Below are positions 53,826 through 63,867 of a stretch of DNA of 64,000 nt, piece after piece. The notes under the pieces were generated by a model. That model was given only the letters and a program-made list of their open reading frames with translations. It did no database searches and was not told where the DNA came from. Source of the stretch: Cordylochernes scorpioides (lineage: Eukaryota > Arthropoda > Arachnida > Pseudoscorpiones > Chernetidae); NCBI GenBank assembly GCA_030710605.1, contig CP092877.1, positions 74,308,232 through 74,372,231 of the forward strand, read 5' to 3'. Both the position numbers and the translations under genes were made by a program. How positions within the stretch are numbered: position 1 is the first letter of the stretch; the number at the start of each line of letters is the position of its first letter.

Positions 53826-54107
53826 ATTCGAATGACCCGGGCAACGCCTGGGTTTTACCCGATTAAATGCTTTTATTCAAATACTATTCGTTACAATTAT
53901 AAATTGGCGCCGTGGATGTCATTCTTGTATAATATATAAATGAGTTTTAAAAATTGTAAAAAAAAAAATGCATCGGCCGGGAATCGAACCCGGGCCGCCC
54001 GCGTGGCAGGCGAGCATTCTACCACTGAACCACCGATGGTTATGAAAAATCCCATCCGTGAGCTTCAAACAGACAAACAGACAGAATAAGGCAAATATAT
54101 AAGTAGA
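53826..54107 (-). mobile_element. Helitron carrying a tRNA-Gly sequence (copy 2)
   Basis: Reverse-oriented relative of 46345-46645. The hairpin CCCGGGCAACGCCTGGG is near 53836, but the terminal CTAG is eroded (TATTCG where CTAGACG is expected). The 5' end, complement of TCTACTTATATATTTGCC, stops at 54107. Confidence 0.83.
53969..54039 (-). tRNA. tRNA-Gly(GCC)-like gene inside Helitron
   Basis: A 71-nt sequence with anticodon GCC, T-arm GGGTTCGATTCCC, and anticodon stem and variable region like a normal tRNA-Gly (GCGGGCGGCCCGGG). As in copy 1, base 1 is C rather than G. An A-run on the plus strand just below 53969 forms a T10+ terminator on the minus strand. Better preserved than copy 1. Confidence 0.8.
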
Positions 54108-54116
54108 TTATTATTT

Positions 54117-55020
54117 TATTATTTTATTATCAACATATATAGTCACGACCGTCTTTCCTCAATTCCTCATCGCTGTCACGGATGCGCGCGCATCATCATT
54201 AGATCATTATCATTATCTAATGATAATAATAATAATTATTATTATTATATTATTATTATTATTTTATTATTATTTATATATATAGTCACGACCGTCTTTC
54301 CTCAATTCCTCATCGCTGTCACGGTGCGCGCGCATCATCATTATGATCATTATCTTCTATAGAAGCTTCTATCTTTATAATTATGTATATTTACAAAAAT
54401 TCAATTCGCTCGCGCCTCTAGCGGTGAAAATGAGGGGTAATACCAGCTGACCTAATGTACATGCAAAGTTTGGAGCGGGACGTTTCACAAGAGTGACATC
54501 CACGGCTCCAATTTATAATTGTAACAAATAGTATTCGAATAAAAACATTCAATCGGGTAAAACACGGGCGTTGCCCGGGTCATTCGTCTAGTTAATATAT
54601 AGTCACGACCGTCTTTTCTCAATTCCTCATCGCTGTCACGGATGCGCGCGCATCATTATGATCATTATCATTATCTAATGATAATAATAATTATTATTAT
54701 TATTATATTTTTATTATTATTTTATTATTTTAATATTAATATATAGTCACGACCGTCTTTCCTCAATTCCTCATCGCTGTCACGGATGCGCGCGCATCAT
54801 CACTATGATCATTATGTATATTTACAAAAAGTCCATTCGCTCGCGCCTCTAGCGGTGAAAATGAGGGGTAATACTAGCTGACCTAATGTACATGTAAAGT
54901 TTGGAGCGGGACGTTTCACAAGAGTGACATCCACGGCTAATTTATAATTGTAACAAATAGTATTGGAATAAAAACATTCAATCGGGTAAAACACGGGCGT
55001 TGCCCGGGTCATTCGTCTAG
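54117..55020 (+). mobile_element. Cluster of related Helitrons without tRNA
   Basis: Two 3' ends with CGGGCGTTGCCCGGGTCATT then CGTCTAG lie at 54591 and 55020. Each is preceded by a body that matches the tRNA-type Helitron on its 3' side (GACATCCACGGC, TTTATAATTGTAAC) but has CTCGCGCCTCTAGCGGTGAA and GGAGCGGGACGTTTC instead of the tRNA. The unit TAGTCACGACCGTCTTTCC...GATGCGCGCGCATC recurs at about 54138, 54284, 54602 and 54746, separated by ATT/TTA microsatellite. Individual 5' boundaries are unclear. Confidence 0.7.
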
Positions 55021-55089
55021 TATGTATATAAAAAAAGAGATTCTATTCAGTACGTTTTTTAAATAAAAATATATTAAATGAATCTAAAT

Positions 55090-55430
55090 AAATAAAGGGG
55101 TCGGTGAAAGGATGGTTTAAACCGTTGGTTTTCGACCTCTACGACCCGGGTTTGATTTTCGCATTGGGCACTTTTTTCTGATTTAAAAAAAATGCTCCAA
55201 TGGCCCCCGATTCTTGCAAAAGTCCAACCCCACCAGCAAGTGCAAGTAACCAAACGAGGCTCTGGCACATTTATAAGTGCAAAGCCGAACTGCTTTTCAT
55301 ATGTGTAGACATGTGGTGCACTTACAGTAAAAACAGTCGCCTACTTCTATCCACCATGATTATCATGGCCTGTACCACGTGTACTAGGGATATAAGCAAA
55401 AAAAAAAAATTAAAAAATAATAATAAATAT
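55090..55430 (+). mobile_element. tRNA-derived SINE (SINE-3), putative
   Basis: Head of about 80 bp with a tRNA-like arrangement (GGTCGGTGAAAGGATGG, CGACCTCTACGACC, B-box CGGGTTTGATTTTC), then a unique body and an A-rich tail (AAAAAAAAAAAATTAAAAAA) at about 55400-55425. The tRNA parent is unclear and no target duplication was confirmed. Confidence 0.5.
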
Positions 55431-55439
55431 TTCAATAAA

Positions 55440-55984
55440 GATTTTATTTAAATGCACTAAAAAGGAAAAATATATATTTCAGATTCTGCCATTGAACAAT
55501 GAGATTTATATTATGGGTAAAAATAAAAGTGGATAAGGATGAATATTGAGTGAAAAGGTGAAATTTTAGTAAATATACAAACTCACTAATACATATTACA
55601 TTCATTTGGATAAATTCACGATGATCCTTTCCAGAAGCTTTTATTTTTATAATTATTCAAGGGCAGAAGATGAAAAATATATTTATAAATATATATAGAA
55701 TTATAAAACGGTATATTTATTATTGTATTTTTATTTATAGGGGGCATTTTGCATAATAGAATATTTTTGAAAAGATAAATATACCCCAGGATTTTATTTT
55801 ATTATTACAGAAGCACGAAGTCTATCAGACTATTGTGCTATATTAGAATTATTTACATATATATCTTTAATTATTTACACGATGAATTAGTAGTGAATAA
55901 TAAATCTGTGTACAAAAATAGCTCTAAACTTGCCAAAGTTTTCATAAGATTGAGTATATACAGAAAGATGGCATTATGTCAAAG
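55440..55984. other. AT-rich spacer
   Basis: No gene recognised. The segment TTTATTTAAATGCACTAAAA near 55445 resembles the arm of the foldback at 8613. Confidence 0.4.
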
Positions 55985-56090
55985 TAAGCAAGTACAATTT
56001 GGTTAGTCAGAGGGCAAGCCAACAAAAGATGCTCTGGTGTTTGAACATCTAGACAGCATTCACATGTTGGATCATTTATAACTCTCAAGT
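55985..56090 (-). pseudogene. LINE C-terminal finger remnant
   Basis: The minus strand encodes DPTCECCLDVQTPEHLLLAC, the CX2C...H...C finger found at the end of R1/I-type ORF2. Only this piece survives. Confidence 0.65.
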
Positions 56091-56159
56091 CAAAGAGAAA
56101 ACTTAAAAAGGGTCCTTTGCCCCAGGATAAATATTCACAACAATAAATGGCGGAGAAAA

Positions 56160-56460
56160 AGCTATATTATAAATTATTTGTATCAAAACATTTATAATGC
56201 TAACTAACCATCAGGGCTGTTTTTTCCAAACGGAATTCCTCCACATCTCTATCCAAATTTTATAGTGACTCAATTTGTCACATCACACAGAAATTTCCAA
56301 AAATACTTATAAACAAGAGGTCTATCAGAAACATTAAATTGTTCCTGTGGAGAAATTGAACAAACTTCTCTTCACCTTATCTATGACTGTCCGAACTTTA
56401 TAGAAGTGAGATACCGATTGTTTCCTGATCTAAATGATTTAACTCTCTTATAACAACTAC
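56160..56460 (+). pseudogene. LINE-C-type C-terminal fragment
   Basis: Plus-strand translation near 56345-56400 reads CSCGEIEQTSLHLIYDC followed by PNFIEVRYRLFPDLNDL, closely like the LINE-C C-terminus (CFCGCEEQISIHLLLNC). Upstream sequence is degraded. Confidence 0.7.
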
Positions 56461-56670
56461 TTTGTTTATATAAATTTCATGAACTCTGTCGAATAATACA
56501 TGTAAATCTGGGAATATTCAATCCTAAGTTTCAATTTGTTTATTTCCTCTCTAATAGGCACAAATATACTTCTTGTTGTTATTCAAAAATTACTTTATTA
56601 GGTACTGCTCAAAATGAGCAACCTAGTTTATGATATTTACAACAATGAATAATATGTTAAGGTTATTCGC

Positions 56671-56760
56671 ATATTAAACAAAATGTTAACGCGGGATTCG
56701 ATTCATGGCTGTCGGGAATCGTGGGTGTTACCCACTCGTACGTGCAAAAATACTTCATTA
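56671..56760 (-). mobile_element. SINE-2 copy
   Basis: Reverse-complement match to 17019-17130: GAGTGGGTAACACCC, CATGAATCGAATCCCGCG and TTAACATTTTGTTTAATATG. B-box-like motif, boundaries approximate. Confidence 0.55.
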
Positions 56761-56784
56761 CATTTTGCTTAAAGAACAATTCAA

Positions 56785-57040
56785 CGTCAAAATAGACGTC
56801 TAAAATCAGACGCCATCTATTGACCGTCGCCGCAACTAGCGGCCTCGGGTAGGTGACAAAGCCACAACGCCAGCTTTGGCAAACTGAGAAGAGTCCACCT
56901 AGAGACCATGGTTTCGGACTAATGGCCCTCGTCAGTCTAGGGCGGACTTTATTCCATGAGATCCACACGGGATCTAATGGAATCTTGACAATATTATATA
57001 TGTATATTAATAGATGGAAAATTTGCCGGGAGGAAATTAA
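56785..57040 (+). repeat. Dispersed repeat shared with 61270-61650
   Basis: GTCAAAATAGACGTCTAAAA, CCGTCGCCGCAACTAGCGG, ACCATGGTTTCGGACTAATGGCC-like sequence and GATCCACACGGGATCTAATGG recur inverted at 61430-61655 and partly at 61275-61350. GATGGAAAATTTGCCGGGAGG at its right end matches the hairpin arms at 61229 and 61390. Confidence 0.8.
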
Positions 57041-57552
57041 ACGGGAGAAAATGGAACACTAAGAAAGAGTAGCAAGAAAATATGCAAATTTCAGGGTAGA
57101 CGCGCTTCACCGAGTTATGCAAGTGTGAAACGCACAGCTCTCATTCGCATGTGAAGTAAGATATAAGGGAAGGTATTTTCAGAAATGACAGTATTCGAAC
57201 CGTTATTTTTTTCAAGGAAAATCATCGTAGAAATTTGTTCTCTTGTTCCAAAAGACACGTGTAATAACAGATAATGCCAGACATAGTCAATAGAGGAAGT
57301 TCTAGCAGACAGATACTGTTTAACCTTCAAATGGCTCCGAGTTGAAATATTGTATCAACGACAGACAAAACATTACTATATATGCAAATAGAGACATGCA
57401 TTTATTTTGAACATTTAATGCCATTTTTAATAGATTTTAATGCTATTGTCGCGATAAAAATATAATTAAATAGGCTCAGTAATTACTTAAAATATTTATT
57501 TAATTAGTTATATGAAAGATGTTAAATATAAAATAAGAGTTATATGCTATAC
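57041..57552. other. Spacer
   Basis: No gene recognised; the short minus ORF at 57115-57330 has no family features. Confidence 0.4.
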
Positions 57553-57562
57553 ATGCGCCGAG

Positions 57563-57894
57563 TATTATTATTTATTTAAGTAACCCAGGTTCCTGGAGCG
57601 TACAGAAGTCGCCAACTACCCGGGATGTCCTTCTGACCTAAGTCTTCTTGGATTTATATACAATGCCAGTGGAAGTCCAATTAATGAGGTGTCGCCAGGC
57701 AGATTTCTTTCTTGGGAGATTTTCTAGGGATGCTGGACATATGTTGGTGATACCTAGGAGAGTGGCTGTCTGGAATCTTTGGTATTGGAAGGTTGGGCAA
57801 GTGAAGAGGAGGTGGTCTACGGTTTGGTCTTCATCTTGGCAATGGGAGCAAGTTGGGTCTTCTTTCGATACCGTTGTAAGGTCTGCCTGAATGT
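57563..57894 (-). mobile_element. 5'-truncated LINE-A copy
   Basis: The last 110 codons and 3' UTR of LINE-A (CPTFQYQRFQTATLLGITN, finger CSHCQDEDQTVDHLLFTC) with the (AAT)n tail, almost identical to 7980-8318. Flanked by a 10-bp target duplication ATGCGCCGAG at 57553-57562 and 57895-57904. The near-identity and clean duplication indicate recent insertion. Confidence 0.93.
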
Positions 57895-57904
57895 ATGCGC
57901 CGAG

Positions 57905-58334
57905 TCGATTCAAGAGTTAGAGACGTAAACTGTTCTTCACGCGGCACGAGCCAGCATCTTCCATTCCACGTGGCATCGCTGTTGTCCCGACCGGTCCCAC
58001 TAGCCGGGTTAGGAGGGAATACCAGGAAACTCCTGACAATATAATATAAATGTAAAAAAGAAAGAAAAAACATGTAGCGAGAAAGAAAAAGAGGAAAACG
58101 TCTCAATTGAAAAAAAAAAGCATACAAAACCAAGGAATCCCCGTACCATAAAACATTAACTTTGTAAATACATGAAAATACACTTCAAATGAGATATAAA
58201 CATGTATTTGAAAATAGATATATTATTTATATATAATATTTATATACACATACATAAATATATGAAAAAACAATAGAAAAAAATAAAAGATAAGTGGGTC
58301 AGGTGTTGATATATATTAAAATAATAATATTATA
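57905..58334. other. Spacer
   Basis: A GC-richer block at 57905-58030 (CCCGACCGGTCCCACTAGCC) is not recognised. The remainder is A-rich and TA-rich. Confidence 0.4.
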
Positions 58335-58497
58335 ATAAAATTCGTGGATCGCTTTTCTTGATTTATCAAGAAATTGGGTTGGCCAAATATCACGGAGTAA
58401 GCTAAATAAACGTTTAGTTTATTTCTGCTCCACTAGATGGCGCTCTGCCCTCTTAAAAAGCCCATGTGCTCGTGGTCAGGAGATGCCTTCTTTATTT
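58335..58497. repeat. Degraded hairpin element related to 62484-62666
   Basis: Shares TTTCTTGATTTATCAAGAAA, GGGTTGGCCAAATATCA, a CCACTAGATGGCGCTC motif and the right arm CATGTGCTCGTGGTCAGGAG-ATGCCTTCTTT with the intact hairpin at 62484. Its left arm is missing. Confidence 0.7.
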
Positions 58498-58670
58498 TAA
58501 TACATAAATATATATATGCATATTTATCAATTATCTTTATCTATTTATATCTATTTATTTCTATATTTATCATTATATAATCATATTTATTCATATTTAT
58601 ATTTATTCTATATTTAACCTTATATATAATCTTATATGGACATTGTAATAAATCAGTTTCAATCTCAATC
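58498..58670. repeat. Dispersed AT-rich repeat shared with 60590-60755
   Basis: A TATTTATCAATTAT...TTATATGGACATTG(T/A)AATAAA...AGTTTCAATCTC stretch is found at both sites. An AATAAA followed by a fixed end suggests a transcript 3' end or LTR part; the family is unknown. Confidence 0.6.
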
Positions 58671-59083
58671 TCTTCTTTCTTCCTGTGATAGAAGTTCCTC
58701 AATTAGTTTTGTGGTCTACTTCTTTGCCTGAAATCGGTATTATTACCTCACTATCTAAAACATCATTTCAGCGATTCCATAACTCCTCCCATAGGATGCT
58801 ACGAGATAGTAGCCGTCCTTGTACTGATGAAGACCATGGCACGAAACCATGGTATAGTGTGGTTAGGTTCCCTAGATTGTCATATTTGATATTGTGGACT
58901 ATCCAATGATCTGAATCAACGTAATTTGTGTTGAGAAATTCCAACAAAGAAATTGTTTTATTGTATTTTCAAAACAAGATTAGTAGACTCTTTTTGTCAA
59001 ATAAAATAGATATATATTCATTAAATTAATTAATTTCAGAATAAAAAGCATAATTAAAAACATCCGAGAGATAAATAACTATA

Positions 59084-59435
59084 CACCCATACCTCGCTTT
59101 GCGTCGGGGTTACGTTCCAAAAAAACACGACGCAAATTGAAACGACGCAAAGTGAAAATAAATTTTCTATAGAAAACCATTTTAAAAATTGTATTAAATT
59201 TGCGTTGATTTTTAGTTAGAAAGGGAATCCCCAAATTTTGATGGCATGGCGCAATCAAAAACAAAAGTGTTGCCATATTTTAGGGAAAAAAAAAATAAAT
59301 AAAAAATTAAAGACTCGAATCCAAACAACGCAACTTCGAAAATCTAACGACGCACAGTAAAATCAGTAAAAATTAAGCAGCAACGCAACTTCGAAAAAAA
59401 CGCAAAACGAAACGACACAAAGCGAGGTATTGGTG
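59084..59435. mobile_element. TA-flanked MITE, 352 bp
   Basis: Ends CACCCATACCTCGCTTTG and the complement of CAAAGCGAGGTATTGGTG, with TA on both sides (59082-59083 and 59436-59437). Subterminal CGACGCAAA/AACGACGCA repeats occur throughout. No transposase. TA duplication and ends fit a pogo/mariner-type MITE. Confidence 0.8.
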
Positions 59436-59594
59436 TAATTGGTTATAGTAACTATAGATGCCACATGTTTTAAAAATCAATTCAAAGCAAAATTAGGAAA
59501 ATCGCGTAGTATAAAAATAAGAGTTTGAAAATGTTTTTCTTGCGTAATTGGGTTTCTTTATCATATAAAAATAGAAATTCTTATGTATGGTTAT

Positions 59595-59765
59595 AAAAAA
59601 GGCATCTCCTTATCATGCAACTGAAAGTTGACTTGATTAATCAATAATGTGTATTTGGTCAATTCTGGAATAATTAAAAATCAACGAGAATAGTTGATAT
59701 TTATTCCGATAGATGACGCAAGCCACCAGCAACTTTCAGTTGCACGATAAGGAGATGCCTTCTTC
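59595..59765. repeat. Hairpin element (GGCAT-ended)
   Basis: Arms AAAAAAGGCATCTCCTTATC-ATGCAACTGAAAGTTG and their complement ending ATGCCTTCTT, around about 100 bp. The outer end is shared with hairpins at 45804 and 62484; the inner arms are not. Confidence 0.82.
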
Positions 59766-60028
59766 ATAATTTATGCAACTTATCCCAGTACAATGCCATA
59801 TTTGTACTATTTTTCATCTTATATATAGTGTTGATATTAAGAGGAAAGGGGGGACCTTGTGATTGGTTACTACTGCGTCGATTCAGACGAGAAAGAAAAC
59901 ACGAGGTCACGTGGTGTTCAATGACACATTAGGTGAGTTAAGGAAAACTTGTGCTGTGTCATCCCCAGGCCACTTATCTCTGTCCAGACTTCTCCGGTTT
60001 CTTTCTTAGTCTCTTATTTGCATATTTA

Positions 60029-60307
60029 CACTCATAGACAATACTGCTGTAACTATTAAGTCCGCCATATTTGATAGTACATGGATCCCTACCATGATAT
60101 ATTTATAGATAGAACTTAAGAAAGTGGAATGTGTTTGATATCGCCAGTCTATTTTTTTTTTAAGAAGAAGAAGACGGAGGCAATTTTGTTCACATTTGAT
60201 TATCTAGTGTGCCTTCAATAAAGGTCACTGTAATATCTTTCAGAGTTATTGTCTGAATCCCGATATACATGCTAAAAGGTACAACTTCCTTAAGTTTTGT
60301 CCATGAG
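60029..60307. mobile_element. Tc1-like MITE, 279 bp
   Basis: TA-flanked ends CACTCATAGACAATACTG (60029) and the complement of TTAAGTTTTGTCCATGAG (60307). The right 130 bp match 63120-63210 in reverse orientation. Confidence 0.7.
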
Positions 60308-60760
60308 TATATATATATGTTATAATATATACTCTTCCAGGAATAATAAAGCGAACCTACAGACAACCCAGAGAGAGAGACGGGAGGGTAAAGTCCGGTC
60401 ACTTGAGATACCAGCGACATTCCAAGGGGCGACCACTGGGGCCCGTTAGTTAACACCTCGGGACTATTAAGACAGTTGGGCAACAACACCTAGACCTGCC
60501 CACTCTGTGGGAAAGAACTCTCGCAGTCCATCGGTGGCGGAGTCTTTCCCGCGGTGGGCGCCACCAATGAAGACCTTGTATATATTTTTATATATATGTA
60601 TATTTATCAATTATTTTTTTATCTATTTATATCTATTTATGCATATATTTATCATTATATAATCATATTTATTCATATTTATATTTATGTATTTAACCTT
60701 ATATAATCTTATATGGACATTGAAATAAAGTAGTTTCAATCTCTCTCTCTCTCTGGTTGC
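60308..60760. repeat. Dispersed repeats including copies of 2748-2846 and 58498-58670
   Basis: 60491-60590 matches 2748-2846, and 60590-60755 matches 58498-58670. The block 60360-60490 is GC-richer and unrecognised. Confidence 0.6.
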
Positions 60761-61228
60761 CTGGGTTCCTCTTCCAACTTGTGGTGTGTTTCTTTCCCCA
60801 CCTTTTATACCATATATATATATATATGTATGGTGATGTTGTAGTGCAGTCGATGCGTAGATTGTCGAAGATACATAAGAGACAGAACAAAAGGTCTGCT
60901 AGCTGTGGATAGAGGGAAGGAATTCCTGCAAAGCTAAGAACCACGTTGAGACGGCGTCTGGTCCCTAACGATCATATCCAGGAGTTTGTCTTCTCAGATA
61001 AAGGACCGAGCGATGACCCCTGAGTAAAAAACTTGAGAAAACAGTTTAATAATCTTTCTATAAGAATGTAAATTGTTATCTCAGACAACGATTCATGAAG
61101 AGACTTATTTCTATTTGGTAATTGCTATTGTTTATATATTCTAACCAGGGAAAATGTTGGTTTAAAACTTCAGTATATTTTTTCTTAATATATACTCTCT
61201 CTAAATATATGTTCAATATCGATGGAAA

Positions 61229-61390
61229 TTTTGCCGGGAGGAAATTGATCGTAAGAGACAAGGGTCGCCTCTCCCGTCAAAATAGACGTCTAAAAACAGA
61301 CGCTATCTATTGACCGTCGCCGCAACTAGCGGCCTCGGGTAGGTGACAACTTGTCTCTTAAGATCAATTTCCTCCCGGCAAAATTTCCAT
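61229..61390. repeat. Hairpin element with GCCGGGAGGAAATTGATC arms
   Basis: TGGAAATTTTGCCGGGAGG... GAGACAAG at 61222-61262 is complementary to CTTGTCTCTTAAGATC...CCTCCCGGCAAAATTTCCA ending at 61391. The loop carries the AGACGTCTAAAA and CCGTCGCCGCAACTAGCGG block seen at 56785. Confidence 0.85.
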
Positions 61391-61429
61391 CTATATTCTA
61401 GCCATAGATTTGGCCCAGCCACCTTGCCA

Positions 61430-61685
61430 GCAAAACACCTCTTTGGTAGATTGTCAAGATTCCATTAGATCCCGTGTGGATCTCATGGAATAAAGTCCGC
61501 CCTAGACTGACGAGGGCCATCAGTCCGAAACCATGGTCTCTAGGTGGACGCTTTTCAGTTTGCCAAATCTGGTGTCGTGGCTCTGTCACCGACCCGAGGC
61601 CGCTAGTTGCGGCGACGGTCAATAGATGGCGTCTGTTTTTAGACGTCTATTTTGACAGAAGAGGCGACCCTTGTCTCTTATATTC
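61430..61685 (-). repeat. Inverted copy of the 56785 repeat
   Basis: Reverse complement of 56785-56990 with few differences, ending with GAGGCGACCCTTGTCTCTTA, which repeats the arm at 61255-61275. Together with 61229-61390 it forms a compound inverted structure. Confidence 0.8.
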
Positions 61686-61797
61686 AATATCGTGTCAATT
61701 ATGGTTAATTTTTAATCATCTATACATTAATCAATTAAATAAATAAGGTTGTCCCAAAAGTTCGTGTTTTTCTTATTACTTGACGAATAATATTATT

Positions 61798-62045
61798 AAG
61801 GCGAATACATAAGCGGAACCGGTAAGCGGAACACTGTGGGTTCGATTTCCATTCCTGAACACTTTTATTTTTCCATTTATCATTACTCTTCAAAATTCAT
61901 CTATTCATATTTCATCCCTAAGGTTAGAAATAATCGTTTTTTCTCCTTAAAAATAAATTCCGATTTTTTCGTTTAAAAGAAACACATGCGGGATAATTTT
62001 CAAATGTCGTTCTACAATCATAAGCCGCATTATATTGTATAACAA
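61798..62045 (+). mobile_element. SINE-1 copy with tRNA-like head
   Basis: Head with GCGGAACACTGTGGGTTCG-ATTTCC (B-box), then the SINE-1 body seen at 6740-6915 and the 3' end GCCGCATTATATTGTA. The most complete SINE-1 copy here. A solitary mariner-like TIR (GGTTGTCCCAAAAGTTC) lies just upstream at 61747. Confidence 0.65.
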
Positions 62046-62483
62046 TTACTTTATACATAATACAAAGACATTATACATAACGGCAAATAATATTGGTATT
62101 TCAAATTTTGTGCAAGTGTTTACCAACTTTTTGGACAACTTTAACAAAAGAGATGATTTAAAACTCGAGAAGAAGTGAAGTTAGCAACGATGTGAAAGTG
62201 TAAAAGAGGAGTATGCTGCGAGATGTGTATTTGGGTGAGAGAATCAGCTAAGTTATTCTCTCTTCGATCTGTAATCGATTAGAGGAACTGATTGATTGTC
62301 TATCGATATCGAGGTAGAACTGACAGTTCCGCGAAGGACATTTTACCTATGTTTAATCAAATACACCATCTTATCTCTTCGGTGACCATACACCGTTCTA
62401 CTATCATTGAATTTTAGCCATGGTACTAATACTTGTTATGGATTAAATATGATTTTGTTATATATTTATGTATATTTAAAAAT

Positions 62484-62666
62484 AAAAAAGGCATATCCTG
62501 ACCAGGAGCACATGTGCTTTCTTGGATGGCCTTTCTTGATTTATCAAGAAATTGGGTTGGCCAAATATCAGAGAACAGGTTAAATCAATGTTTAGTTGAT
62601 ATCTGTTCCACCAGATGGCGCTCTTCTGAAAAGCACATGTGCTCCTGGTCAGGATATGCCTTTTTT
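62484..62666. repeat. Hairpin element (GGCAT-ended) with CTCF-like motif
   Basis: Perfect 37-bp arms: AAAAAAGGCATATCCTGACC and onward to ACATGTGCTTT, mirrored at 62629-62666. The loop holds the smaller hairpin TTTCTTGATTTATCAAGAAA and CCACCAGATGGCGCTC at 62608-62623, a match to the CTCF-type core. Confidence 0.88.
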
Positions 62667-62949
62667 ATTTTTAATATCAAGACCTGACCTTTTTATTTTT
62701 TCAATAGTTTTTTTCACATTTCTGTATATATTTAACATAATTTTGTATATAGAGATATTAACACACCTCATTGTTTGGATATATTTAAGTTAATATATAA
62801 ATTATTTTAAATTTGTTAATACATTTTTGTTAAAAAATATATATAAATTTTGTAGAAATGAGTATCCCTTTTGTAAAAATAGAAACAATTTAACACAATT
62901 GTCTTTTATTTTTTTATAATTATTTTGGCAATATGTTTCTTATGATATA

Positions 62950-63109
62950 CAGTAGAACCTCCATGAGAGGACACCCGCGTTAGAAGATACCTCTCTATAA
63001 AATACAGTTTTCATTTTTACAATTTATCAACTCTCCGGTTAGAGGACACCTCTCCCTAAAGGACACTTTGGTTCTGCAATTAGGTGTCGTTTACAGGGAG
63101 GTTCTATTG
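62950..63109. mobile_element. Tigger/pogo-type MITE, 160 bp
   Basis: Terminal repeats CAGTAGAACCTCC and the complement of GGAGGTTCTATTG, with TA on both sides (62948-62949 and 63110-63111). Internal GAGAGGACACC repeats. The ends resemble known pogo/Tigger termini. A degraded relative begins at 32848. Confidence 0.82.
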
Positions 63110-63118
63110 TATATAATA

Positions 63119-63336
63119 CACTCATGGACAAAACTTAAGGAAGTTGTACCTTTCACCATGTATATCGGGATTCAGACAATAACTCTGAAAGATATTACAG
63201 TGACCTTTATTGAAGACACACGAGATAACCAAGTCTGAACTAAATAACCTCTGTTTTCTTCAAAAATAAAAAGTAAAAGAACTAACGACCGGTGACATCA
63301 AAGATTTACACTTTATTTAAGTTTTGTCCATGAATG
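63119..63336. mobile_element. Tc1-like MITE, 218 bp
   Basis: TA-flanked ends CACTCATGGACAAAACTTAA and the complement of TTAAGTTTTGTCCATGAATG. No ORF. Related to 60029-60307. Confidence 0.82.
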
Positions 63337-63517
63337 TATATATATAGGTAGATATGATCTCTACAGAGCTATAACTACATTGATCAAATATCAGTAGTAA
63401 ACCTTCTCAGCGGCTTCGAAAGGGAGATATAGAGATTAATTTGTTGTTTTAATAATGTTTATCTATATTCACAGTAAGGTCTATAGAGATATTATTTGAT
63501 AATATATCATATGAAAC

Positions 63518-63690
63518 ACACACCTTGACAAAAATATGTATTACCTATTTCTTTTTAGATAATGCAAAGACATATATTGAATCGAATAAAATATTTATTT
63601 GCCAATATATCGGTTGGCTGAACGCCAACTTTTGTCAAGGCATTACATTTTTGTATATTTATGTATATGCCTTTTTATTGTCTAAAGATT
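63518..63690. repeat. Degraded hairpin related to 45804-45965
   Basis: CCTTGACAAAAATATGTATTAC against TTGTCAAGGCATTACATTTTTG, enclosing GCTGAACGCCAACTTT, and ending ATATGCCTTTTT. Same layout as the 45804 hairpin, with many mismatches. Confidence 0.6.
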
Positions 63691-63867
63691 TAAATATGGA
63701 TTTTTCTATATTAATAAAAATATTTACTTATTGTGAATGAAATAAATTTTAGGTACAAAATATATAGTTTTATCTGAAAGATTCACTGTTTGGGGAACAC
63801 ACACATCTGGATGAACCGTGACACAGTCTCGGAAACCTTTTGAGAGGAAATAAGGAATATTATTTAA

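Noticed and set aside
58670-58960. Possible LINE endonuclease remnant (minus strand reading with SDHWIVHNI)
   Set aside because: Only one short SDH-like string is recognisable and stops interrupt the frame; too weak to annotate.
61747-61775. Mariner insertion at GGTTGTCCCAAAAGTTCG
   Set aside because: Only a single TIR-like string is present, with no partner or transposase nearby.
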